Shown one piece after another: positions 1-7,842 of a DNA stretch of 41,678 nt (positions are counted from its first letter, which is position 1; every line of letters begins with the position of its first letter). The stretch lies in NCBI GenBank assembly GCA_022823505.1, contig JAJEIA010000091.1:1-41678 (forward strand), written 5' to 3'. The translations under genes were made by a program, and so were the position numbers. The DNA comes from Dehalococcoidia bacterium (GTDB lineage: Bacteria > Chloroflexota > Dehalococcoidia > Lucifugimonadales > UBA3495). The notes under the pieces are model-generated. The model made no database searches. It worked only from the letters and a program-made list of their open reading frames with translations, and was not told the origin of the DNA.

Positions 1-288
1 GCCGACACGCGGAGTGGTCTGGTCGTAGATGTCGTAACCGAACTTGGTGGCGATGATCATCTCGTGCCGTCGGTGGCTCATGAACTTGGCGAGGACCTCT
101 TCGCCGTAGCCGTCGCCATAGGTGTCGGCGGTGTCGAAGAAGTTGATACCCAGTTCCAGCGCTTCCTCCAGCAACTGGCGTCGCGTCTCCTCGGGAATGC
201 GGCCCCACCAGTTGGTGGCCACGGTCCAGACGCCGAAGCCCACTTCAGAGATCGTCAGGTCGGTGCGGGGGAGTTGGCGGTATTTCAT
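1..288 (-). CDS. Aldo/keto reductase, N-terminal part (cut by window edge)
   Basis: The first 96 codons read as the start of an aldo/keto reductase, an NAD(P)H-dependent cytoplasmic oxidoreductase with a TIM barrel. Visible family marks are the opening strand with EVGFGVW (about residues 14-20), the EALELGINFFDTADTYG segment with the catalytic Asp and Tyr, and the ATKFGYD strand near the cut end. The ATG at 288 is supported by AAGGGTGA about 10 bases upstream, which lies inside the end of the upstream gene. Only 7 bases separate it from that gene's stop, so it can be read as the last member of the upstream cassette. The substrate cannot be told from this fragment. Confidence 0.88.
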   Translation of the reverse strand, partial: MKYRQLPRTDLTISEVGFGVWTVATNWWGRIPEETRRQLLEEALELGINFFDTADTYGDGYGEEVLAKFMSHRRHEMIIATKFGYDIYDQTTPRVG

Positions 289-295
289 GGTCTCA

Positions 296-904
296 TCACC
301 CTTCAGTGGCTTCGCTAAGCCAGCGGCTCATACCTTCGATGAATTCATCCCGTATTGTACTAGAGGAACCGCAGAACTCGGCGATCAATTCCTCCTTAAA
401 TGCCTGCGGATCGTCCTGCGTCGGGACGACAAATGAGTCGATCGGGTCGCAGGCTATTGTCATGTCGTGCCCTTCGACGAAAATCCGATTCACCGGCATC
501 CCAACTGCACCAGCCGTGGACGGCCAGGTGCAGTCTACGTTCATCCATCCTTGGCTAGACCTCAGGCGGATGTAGGTATGAACGTCCGGTACAGGTTCCT
601 CATTCACTAAGGCTCTGAGTTGTGCTGGGAAATGCGAGGTGTTGCGCCGAGTGAACTTATGCGTGACCATGACAATCCGCGAGTCCATGCCGAGTTCACG
701 AAAGATCGCGTCCAACAGATAGTGCTTACCCGAGCAGGTGCCGCGCCATTCCGCAACGATGGCTTCCGGGGACCGGGAACTGGCGCGCCGGTAAGGCATA
801 TCGCGGACCAGAGCAAAGGCCGATGGGGCAGTCAGCGGGTCGCCGGTTGCCCCGAGGCCACGGGCGCGGGCTTCCTGCTCCAAGAGTGTCCTAAAAGTGG
901 TCAT
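296..904 (-). CDS. Transglutaminase-like (Cys/His/Asp) domain protein
   Basis: This 202-residue protein has a transglutaminase-like core: RGTCSGKH with the presumed nucleophile Cys57 at a helix start, then the helix LLDAIFRELGMDSRIV, a DVHTY strand with His109, and GWMNVDCTWP with Asp124. The order and spacing fit the Cys-His-Asp triad of the papain/transglutaminase fold. No signal peptide or membrane segment is seen, so it should be cytoplasmic. Its ATG overlaps the stop of the restriction endonuclease gene as ATGA, so the two are probably translationally coupled. Base composition is lower in GC than the core genes, as in the two upstream genes. The fold is a good call; activity, substrate and any role in restriction are unknown. 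Confidence 0.7.
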   Translation of the reverse strand: MTTFRTLLEQEARARGLGATGDPLTAPSAFALVRDMPYRRASSRSPEAIVAEWRGTCSGKHYLLDAIFRELGMDSRIVMVTHKFTRRNTSHFPAQLRALVNEEPVPDVHTYIRLRSSQGWMNVDCTWPSTAGAVGMPVNRIFVEGHDMTIACDPIDSFVVPTQDDPQAFKEELIAEFCGSSSTIRDEFIEGMSRWLSEATEG

Positions 905-1494
905 GTTTCTGGCCGAATTGCCCGCGGATTACGATGACTAGCGATCACGGTGATCAAATCATCCACTGATTCTTGCCGGTCCCGCAGCTGGAAGGCCGAC
1001 TCTCTGCCCGGGTGCATTGTGTCCCACCGCGAGCGCTGTTGATCCTGACGACCCTGACCGGGAGGATTGTTCCCAAACCCAGTCAAAACCACATTCCATA
1101 TCGGCCGGTACTGCGAGATCAGCACTTGCTCAGTGAGGCCGATCCATACTGGATCGAGCACCAGCCAACGACAACGGAAGTCCGCAAGGTCCAGGTTGGT
1201 AGCCGATCGAATCGACTCGGCATGGTGTGACAGCCGGCGATACAACGCAGCCGTGCCCGAAGTTGCTGAAGTTCGTCCTTGTCTCCTCCCGGGTGGGTCT
1301 GCCTTTCCAACGTAGATTGGCGCGTCCTCATCGAGGCCAGTGTACGCGGGGAACGCCCCAATGTAGTGCAGCGTATATACTCCCACCCCAACAAAACTCT
1401 CGTGCGGTGGCAATACGTCTGCTGGATATTCCATCAAGGTACGTGCCGCATTGCGACCCAACTCGTCCACGCTCAAGGGGTCATAGCTTCGCAC
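901..1494 (-). CDS. Eco29kI-family restriction endonuclease (GIY-YIG nuclease)
   Basis: A 197-residue match to the Eco29kI family, type II enzymes that in characterised members cut CCGCGG with a GIY-YIG nuclease domain. The order is GVGVYTLHYIG, PIYVGKA, YRRLSHHAESI, LDLADFRCRWLV, LTEQVLI, PIWNVVLTGFGNNPPG and WDTMHPGR. All expected catalytic residues are present: Tyr40, Tyr61, Lys64, Arg87, His91, Glu122 and Asn134; the Arg-His and Glu-Asn spacings (4 and 12) equal those in Eco29kI. The start is a GTG, 3 bases after the methyltransferase stop. The stop overlaps the next gene's ATG. Cut specificity is inferred from the family only. A CCGCGG site lies inside this gene at 922-927, so the host would need protection. 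Confidence 0.88.
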   Translation of the reverse strand: MRSYDPLSVDELGRNAARTLMEYPADVLPPHESFVGVGVYTLHYIGAFPAYTGLDEDAPIYVGKADPPGRRQGRTSATSGTAALYRRLSHHAESIRSATNLDLADFRCRWLVLDPVWIGLTEQVLISQYRPIWNVVLTGFGNNPPGQGRQDQQRSRWDTMHPGRESAFQLRDRQESVDDLITVIASHRNPRAIRPET

Positions 1495-1497
1495 AGA

Positions 1498-2172
1498 TCA
1501 CCGCTCACATCTGGAACTGTTTCTGCATATTATCCAAAAGCAATGCCGTTTTCGGGCATGGTGAGCTGTGGACCACTTCGTTGACGTCATCGGACCCGAA
1601 CGGATTTTGATGATCAAGTCGCAAACTGTGAAACCGGCTTCGTCGGCCATTCGCATAAAATCGCAGTGGCTCCACTTTGAACGGTGGCTATTGACCATGT
1701 CCGTGATTTTGGCAAGCAGCAAGCCATCGGGTTTCAACACTCGCTTCGCCTGCTCCAGAAACGGGGGGTATAGGTAGCTAAGGCTCCAGTCCTGTTCCTT
1801 ACCGCACGCGACGGTCGCCCCGAAATCCTCGTCGAACTTCTTACTGCTCTTGTCCCGTCCCTGCGGGCCCACGTGCGGCGGATCATATACAACCGTTCCG
1901 AATGCGCCATCCGGCACTCCCGCCATCACGCGGTTATCGCCGACGATCATAGGGTTGAATTTTGGATTAATGTCCATCGAAACGACGTTCCGCGGAGAAC
2001 CCTTCCAAAAGCGTCCCTTGTTATACGTGGCGTCCAATATGGGCTCCGGAGCTATTGATGCATAGAACTGCAACATATTCTCTATCAAGTCACCATCATT
2101 GCCTTCCCACACGCTGCTGATGGGACGGTACCCTTCTGCCACTATCAGTTCTTTCTGTACCAAAACGGCCAA
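1498..2172 (-). CDS. DNA methyltransferase-like protein (DPPH motif), partner of the nuclease
   Basis: A 224-residue class I SAM-dependent methyltransferase. Motif I is ILDATYNKG (45-53), an acidic motif II residue lies in VSMDINP (Asp67), and motif IV is YDPPH (96-100), of the type used by exocyclic-amino (m4C or m6A) DNA methyltransferases. The end HARKRHCFWIICRN resembles the last strand of such enzymes. It precedes the Eco29kI-type nuclease by 3 bases, which suggests it protects the same site. In classical Eco29kI systems the partner is a 5-methylcytosine enzyme, so this is a different pairing. The longest reading starts at a TTG; an in-frame TGA lies at 2191-2193, and no ATG lies before the core domain, so the N-terminus is uncertain. 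GC is lower than in the flanks. Confidence 0.75.
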   Translation of the reverse strand: MAVLVQKELIVAEGYRPISSVWEGNDGDLIENMLQFYASIAPEPILDATYNKGRFWKGSPRNVVSMDINPKFNPMIVGDNRVMAGVPDGAFGTVVYDPPHVGPQGRDKSSKKFDEDFGATVACGKEQDWSLSYLYPPFLEQAKRVLKPDGLLLAKITDMVNSHRSKWSHCDFMRMADEAGFTVCDLIIKIRSGPMTSTKWSTAHHARKRHCFWIICRNSSRCER

Positions 2173-2311
2173 CTCCGTCGGAACGGCGCCTCATCCTGCA
2201 CGCAATTTGATTCGCGTTTGGCAAGGGAAAGTCACCAAGATTAGTGGGCCATGGTTTAGCGAACCCGGTGGTCGCTGGTCGACGGCTGCGTGTCAGCAAT
2301 CCGTCCAGGCG

Positions 2312-2902
2312 TTACGCCGGCACCAACCCCAGGCTCCCGCGCACCGCCTCGACCATCTCGTAGAACCGCGCGTCGTCCAGCACCGGCATGGCGTCGCCGA
2401 GGCGCACGGTGGGAATGATGTCGACCCACGACTTGCAGCCGCCGTACTCCGGGATGTAGGAAACGGTGGTCGGCGATTCCATCGCGTACACGCGCAGCAG
2501 CATGATGGTCAGCGGTACCATGGGCTTCCAGTGCAGGCGCGACTGGGCGTAGGTGTCCGTCCAGATGTGGTGCGGCGCCAGGTCTTCCACCTTGCCCTGC
2601 TGGTCAATTTCGATCAGCTCATGGACCCGTGCCCAATGAGTGAAGGTGACGGCGTCCTTGTCGTCGGGATCGTCGGCGAGCAGTTGACGCAGCGCGGGTT
2701 GGTGGCTGTCCTTGAGCAGGTCTTCTTTCTGGTGCAGGTAGGTGGGGTAGAGCAAGAACTCGGGATGCACCACGCGAAAGTCCTTGCTCTCCTCGTGGAT
2801 GCCGCCCTTGCGCAGCATCATGATCTGATCGCCGTCGGCCAAAGCCTTGACGGTAATCGCCCACTCTTTCAGGGCCAGTTGGCAGGTCGCGGGGGTGGTC
2901 AT
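2312..2902 (-). CDS. DUF1802 family protein
   Basis: A 196-residue cytoplasmic protein recognised by the DUF1802 signature: LALKEWAITVKALADGDQ, then LRKGGIHEE, then the FLLYPTYLHQ block, followed by a DIIPTVRLG and VLDDARF tail. The family is widespread in bacteria, and its function is not known. I chose the ATG at 2902 because a GGAGG lies 8 bases upstream and the DUF1802 fold starts right after it; a longer reading to 2998 would add 32 residues of low quality. It lies 65 bases downstream of the Tag-like gene on the same strand and probably belongs to the tatD-tag-DUF1802 transcription unit. Confidence 0.85.
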   Translation of the reverse strand: MTTPATCQLALKEWAITVKALADGDQIMMLRKGGIHEESKDFRVVHPEFLLYPTYLHQKEDLLKDSHQPALRQLLADDPDDKDAVTFTHWARVHELIEIDQQGKVEDLAPHHIWTDTYAQSRLHWKPMVPLTIMLLRVYAMESPTTVSYIPEYGGCKSWVDIIPTVRLGDAMPVLDDARFYEMVEAVRGSLGLVPA

Positions 2903-2967
2903 GGCCTCAACCTCCGGGGAAATGGCATGGATGGACAGAATGATCTGGATTTCGATTGGACGGTTGC

Positions 2968-3441
2968 CTAGTGGCCGCGGCTGCAGAATTCGTCCCAACT
3001 GGGCACGTCCTCGCCGGTGACGTAAAGCCAGTAGTAGGTGCCGATGTCGCCCATGTACTTGAACTGCTTGCGCACGTCCTTGATGGTCGACTCGAGATCG
3101 CCGTGGGAGCGCAGGTAGTTGCGGATATCTCCGCCGTATTCTTCCTCGAGGTCGATCAGCCGCTGCGCATTGTGCACGGTGGCCACAATCTTGCGGCGGT
3201 TGCGGATGATCGCGGGGTCGGCGGCGAGAGTATCAATGGACGACTCGTCCATCGCCGCCACTTTCACCACGTCGAAACCCCAGAAGCCGGCCTGGAACCC
3301 CGGCCACTTGGTGTTCACCACCTTCCATGACATACCACTCTGGAAAACGGCTTTGGTCATGACCTCCAGGTAGTCGTTGAGACCGGTCGGGACGATCTGG
3401 TCCGGCGCTTCCGGATGCTGTCGCTCCTGTTGGGTGGCCAT
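2968..3441 (-). CDS. DNA-3-methyladenine glycosylase I (Tag)-like protein
   Basis: A 157-residue protein related to Tag, the base-excision-repair enzyme that removes 3-methyladenine. The core aligns well with E. coli Tag: FQSGMSWKVVNTKWPGF against FQAGLSW..., DVVKVAAMDE, and DPAIIRNRRKIVATVHNAQ. Two things differ: the position of the lesion-recognition glutamate (Glu38 in E. coli) reads Ala in TKAVFQSG, and the N-terminal Cys and His zinc ligands are absent. Length is about 30 residues below E. coli Tag. It may be a variant glycosylase or a Tag-fold protein with another role. The ATG at 3441 follows a GAGGAG and is preferred to the ORF extension to 3618, which overlaps tatD. Confidence 0.72.
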   Translation of the reverse strand: MATQQERQHPEAPDQIVPTGLNDYLEVMTKAVFQSGMSWKVVNTKWPGFQAGFWGFDVVKVAAMDESSIDTLAADPAIIRNRRKIVATVHNAQRLIDLEEEYGGDIRNYLRSHGDLESTIKDVRKQFKYMGDIGTYYWLYVTGEDVPSWDEFCSRGH

Positions 3442-3494
3442 TGCTTGCTCCTCGGTCCAGATCGTATCGGGCAGTCGCCGACAATTCCGCCAGA

Positions 3495-4310
3495 CTAAGC
3501 CGACGGACTGGCTAATCCGGGAGCGTCCGGGATGTCGATGCGCAGCAGCCGGCTCAGGTTGGTCGTCGTGACTTCCGCCACCTCCTCCACTGAGATGCCC
3601 TTCACCGTGGCGAGACACTGCGCTACGTCGGCGAGGTGGCGCGGCTCGGTCCAGTTGTGGCGGTACTTCTTGAAGGGCTGCGGGTAAGCGTCAGTCTCCA
3701 GGACGATGTTTTCCAGCGGGATGTCGCGCGCCACCTCGCGCAACTCGGGCAGTCGGGTCAACGGACGCGCCAGCGATATGAAGAAGCCGCAATCAATGGC
3801 CTCCCGTGCCGTTTCGGCATCGCCCTGGAAATAGTGCATCGCGCCGCCCACGAGACCGGCGTTCTCCTCACGCAGGACCTTGAAGACCGCCGGATGCGAT
3901 TCCCGCGAGTGGAATATGATGGGGAGGCCCAGGCTTTTGGCCAAGTGGATGTGCGCCCGGAACACCTGGTCCTGTACCTCGTGGTCCGGCGAGGTGGGCA
4001 GATAGTCGAGGCCAACCTCGGAGATGCAAATCACGCGCGGGTTGTCCCGCGCCAGGGTCTCCAGCCGCCCGTAGGCATCGTCGTCCACTGGATCATCGGC
4101 CTGCATGGGGTGGATGCCCACCCCGGCGTAGAACATCGGGTGCTGGTCCGCCAACGCGATGCAACGCTCCGTTGATTCGATGGTCGTGCCGGCCAGCACG
4201 ATGTAGCCAACGCCGGCATCGCTTGCCCGTTCCAATATGCCGGGGATCTCCTCCGGCACGTACTGGTCCAGGTGAGTATGGGCGTCGCAGTAGATTGGCG
4301 TCGCGGGCAT
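3495..4310 (-). CDS. TatD family metal-dependent hydrolase
   Basis: A 271-residue TatD-type amidohydrolase-fold nuclease. Metal-binding motifs are in order: DAHTHLD (9-15), EVGLDY (about residue 97) with the bridging Glu, IIFHSRE, MHYFQG and the catalytic VLETDAYP. The RHNWTEPRHL segment takes the place of the usual RG..N.P loop. Known members are Mg-dependent 3'-5' DNA or RNA exonucleases linked to repair and quality control; the TatD name does not imply a role in Tat export. It is the first gene of the tatD-tag-DUF1802 run, with an extended -10 promoter about 50 bases upstream. Pairing with a Tag-like gene is consistent with a DNA repair unit, though this is inference. Confidence 0.9.
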   Translation of the reverse strand: MPATPIYCDAHTHLDQYVPEEIPGILERASDAGVGYIVLAGTTIESTERCIALADQHPMFYAGVGIHPMQADDPVDDDAYGRLETLARDNPRVICISEVGLDYLPTSPDHEVQDQVFRAHIHLAKSLGLPIIFHSRESHPAVFKVLREENAGLVGGAMHYFQGDAETAREAIDCGFFISLARPLTRLPELREVARDIPLENIVLETDAYPQPFKKYRHNWTEPRHLADVAQCLATVKGISVEEVAEVTTTNLSRLLRIDIPDAPGLASPSA

Positions 4311-4359
4311 CGGGATGCTACTCGCATCCAGCGCCGTCCAGTGCGCTGGAATTTTTGCA

Positions 4360-4368
4360 AGTATAGCA
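4360..4368 (-). promoter_or_regulatory. Extended -10 promoter of tatD
   Basis: Read on the minus strand the site is TGCTATACT, an extended -10 with the TGN element. No good -35 is seen. It would start a transcript about 45 bases upstream of the TatD ATG. Confidence 0.5.
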
Positions 4369-4504
4369 CTCCGACGCCCGACTTACCTCGGGGCGTACCG
4401 TTTCCGGGCCAAGCCCGAAAAAGACGGGCCCAGGCCGCCATGTCGCGGCTTTGGCCGAGCCCATCGGCGCTTGCAGTCAGGGCGAACGCCTCGGAAACGC
4501 CGAA

Positions 4505-4951
4505 TCAGGCGTGACTTACGGCCGCCTCGCCAGCGTGGACATCATCGTATCCCGCGGCTTCCATCATCACTCCTGCCAGCAGGCCGTAGGCGTTGGCCCA
4601 TGCGGTTGCCACCTCGGGGGTGAACTGGTCGCCCAGCCCCTGTTCCAGCGTCCACAGCAGCGCCTGGCCGACGGTGTCGTAGTGGGACGGTTCAACTCCG
4701 TACACCCGGTGCCTGCTCCCCAGTCTCTCCACGATCGGAACCAGGGTGTCGAGGTCAGTAAGGTGGTCCACTGCGGTGCCTAACATTTGCATCAGCAGCC
4801 GGCCCTGTGCCTCCAGGTCGCTGTGGAAGAGGGGTTTCAGGTCGCCGTCCAACTCGAAAAGCCGATCGTAGAAAAGCTCGGCGGCGGTGTCCGCAATGGG
4901 CTCGACCTTTGTGAATGACTCTCGGACCAGTCGTATATCTGCGTCGTTCAT
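4505..4951 (-). CDS. Single-domain globin
   Basis: A 148-residue globin of the flavohaemoglobin/single-domain type, without a reductase domain. The proximal haem ligand should be His81 in RLGSRHRVYGVEPSHY, which matches the KH...G..P..Y..V F-helix of bacterial globins; LKPLFHSD marks the C/CD region, and the G-H helices run from VGQALLWTLEQ to the end. Such proteins bind O2 or NO and often act in NO detoxification or oxygen sensing; without a partner the precise role is open. The ATG at 4951 has a GGAGG 12 bases upstream. The gene is monocistronic and divergent from the suf operon, with which it shares a 430-base control region. The 194 bases after it (4311-4504) hold only the tatD promoter. 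Confidence 0.85.
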   Translation of the reverse strand: MNDADIRLVRESFTKVEPIADTAAELFYDRLFELDGDLKPLFHSDLEAQGRLLMQMLGTAVDHLTDLDTLVPIVERLGSRHRVYGVEPSHYDTVGQALLWTLEQGLGDQFTPEVATAWANAYGLLAGVMMEAAGYDDVHAGEAAVSHA

Positions 4952-4999
4952 CAGAGTTATGGACCTCCATTCGATTTATGTACGTTGATAAACGCTAGC

Positions 5000-5019
5000 A
5001 AACAATATGAAACAATGAT
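5000..5019. repeat. Tandem 10-bp direct repeat in the globin upstream region
   Basis: Two adjacent copies of a 10-bp unit, AAACAATATG and AAACAATGAT, match in 8 of 10 positions and repeat with one helical turn. They lie about 50 bases upstream of the globin start, in an AT-rich pocket, so they could bind a regulator. The region 4952-5384 has no gene; it also holds the palindromic repeat, the suf promoter and the suf leader listed below. Confidence 0.4.
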
Positions 5020-5084
5020 AGCGAAGGAACCCACCATCGCGCAACCTCGCCTGATGCTCACCCGTACCCGGTTTCACACGAACT

Positions 5085-5149
5085 GTCATAGCGCAACGAA
5101 GACCGCCACAGGAACGAGATCGCCACGTCGCTGCGCTCCCCGCGATGAC
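5085..5149. repeat. 65-bp dispersed palindromic repeat element
   Basis: The element begins GTCATAGCG and ends CGCGATGAC, so its ends are near-perfect inverted repeats. Its right half, read on the minus strand, is GTCATCGCGGGGAGCGCAGC followed by GACGTGGCGATCTC. That is the familiar form of an interspersed repeat found in many copies in diverse bacterial genomes. Only one copy is in this window, so dispersal is inferred from recognition of the motif. Confidence 0.6.
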
Positions 5150-5271
5150 AAACTCGGTTCACGTGATCGCCTGATGGCAACCTGCGCGCATGAGCCGCAT
5201 GACCACCCGGCGCCGAGCGGACCAGCATGGTGTACCCAAAATGGCTACGCCTGGGAAACGGGCATTTCCCG

Positions 5272-5300
5272 TTGACAGAACCACTGCCCTGGTCTACGAT
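5272..5300 (+). promoter_or_regulatory. Sigma-70 promoter of the suf operon
   Basis: A full TTGACA at 5272-5277, a 17-base spacer and TACGAT at 5295-5300 (running on into AAT). The start point would be near 5307, giving a leader of about 78 bases before sufB. It is the best two-box promoter in the window. Confidence 0.75.
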
Positions 5301-5314
5301 AATTGTTGACCTTA

Positions 5315-5337
5315 ACGGTCGGGAATTATCGAACCGT
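5315..5337. promoter_or_regulatory. Candidate operator dyad at the suf transcription start
   Basis: ACGGT at 5315-5319 and ACCGT at 5333-5337 form an inverted repeat around a 13-base centre, GGGAATTATCG inside. It lies just after the predicted start point, where a repressor could act. The match is 5 perfect base pairs plus partial inner symmetry, so it may be chance. A second short hairpin (GCCGGC at 5340-5345 and 5360-5365) stands right before the ribosome site. Confidence 0.35.
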
Positions 5338-5384
5338 CCGCCGGCAAGCCGCTTAACAGGCCGGCAGGGGAGGATGTGGGCCCT

Positions 5385-6857
<1,473 letters not shown>

Positions 6858-6916
6858 TACCGCGCGAATCCCAGGCTTCCGATCTGCCTCCAAGTCAAAG
6901 GACCTTCAGCACGAAG

Positions 6917-7708
6917 ATGACCACCGCCAACGAAGCAGTTTCCCCCATCCTCGAGGTGAAGAACCTCCGGGTTTCCATCGACGACCAGGAAATCCTGCGA
7001 GGCGTGAACCTTTCGGTAAATCCGGGAGAGGTTCATGCCATCATGGGTCCCAACGGGTCCGGCAAGAGCACCCTGGCCAACACCCTGGCCGGTCGCCCGG
7101 AATACACCGTCACCGGCGGTTCCGCTACGTACAGGGGCATGGATCTGCTGGACATGGAGCCGGAAGACCGGGCCCGCGAGGGCGTATTCCTGGCCTTCCA
7201 GTATCCGGTCGAACTGCCGGGAGTTCGCGCGTGGCAATTTCTCAAGGCCGCAGTGGACGCCAAGCGGGTCCACCTGGGCGAAGAGGAAATGGGCGCCCGT
7301 GAGTTCGATCGCCTGCTCCGTAGCAAGGTCGCCGAGGTGGAAATCGATCCTGAGCTGGTGCGGCGAACCGTCAACGAAGGTTTCTCCGGCGGCGAGAAGA
7401 AGCGCAACGAAGTGCTGCAAATGGCGTTGCTGGAGCCCACCCTGTCCCTGCTGGATGAAACCGACTCCGGGCTGGATATTGACGCCCTGCGCATCGTGGC
7501 AGACGGCGTGAACCGACTCCGACGGCCGGACAATGCGGCGGTGGTGGTTACGCATTATCAGCGGATCCTGAATTACATAACCCCGGACCAAGTGCATGTG
7601 CTGGTCGATGGCCGCATCGCGCTGAGCGGCGGCCCCGAGTTGGCGGAACAGCTTGAAGCGCGCGGATACGACTGGGTGCGTGAAGAAGTCGAGGCGGCCG
7701 CCGGCTAG
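6917..7708 (+). CDS. sufC: Fe-S cluster assembly ATPase SufC
   Basis: A 263-residue ABC-type ATPase that drives conformational change in SufB-SufD. Walker A is GPNGSGKS (44-51), the Q-loop is AFQYPVE, the signature FSGGEKKR (156-163), Walker B LSLLDETD (177-184) and the switch His213 is in VVTHYQR. The DETDSGLD D-loop is the hallmark of SufC. It follows sufB by 59 bases with no clear ribosome-binding site next to the ATG. Confidence 0.97.
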   Translation: MTTANEAVSPILEVKNLRVSIDDQEILRGVNLSVNPGEVHAIMGPNGSGKSTLANTLAGRPEYTVTGGSATYRGMDLLDMEPEDRAREGVFLAFQYPVELPGVRAWQFLKAAVDAKRVHLGEEEMGAREFDRLLRSKVAEVEIDPELVRRTVNEGFSGGEKKRNEVLQMALLEPTLSLLDETDSGLDIDALRIVADGVNRLRRPDNAAVVVTHYQRILNYITPDQVHVLVDGRIALSGGPELAEQLEARGYDWVREEVEAAAG

Positions 7709-7842
7709 ACTCGCGCCAGGATTGGGCCGAGGTTACGAGCACTGGGGCGGGCTTCCCCTTCGCTCGGAAATCATCTGCCCGCCAATCTGACGCTGTATCG
7801 CCAACGGCAAACATTCTATTGATCGAAACTGAAGCAGGCAGG

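Noticed and set aside
2096-2299. A 67-codon reading upstream of the methyltransferase as a possible controller protein
   Set aside because: It overlaps the methyltransferase N-terminus in another frame and lacks a helix-turn-helix.
4405-4417. CGGGC-CAA-GCCCG hairpin between globin and tatD as a terminator
   Set aside because: The A-run follows on the plus strand, so for the minus-strand globin gene the T-run comes before, not after, the hairpin.
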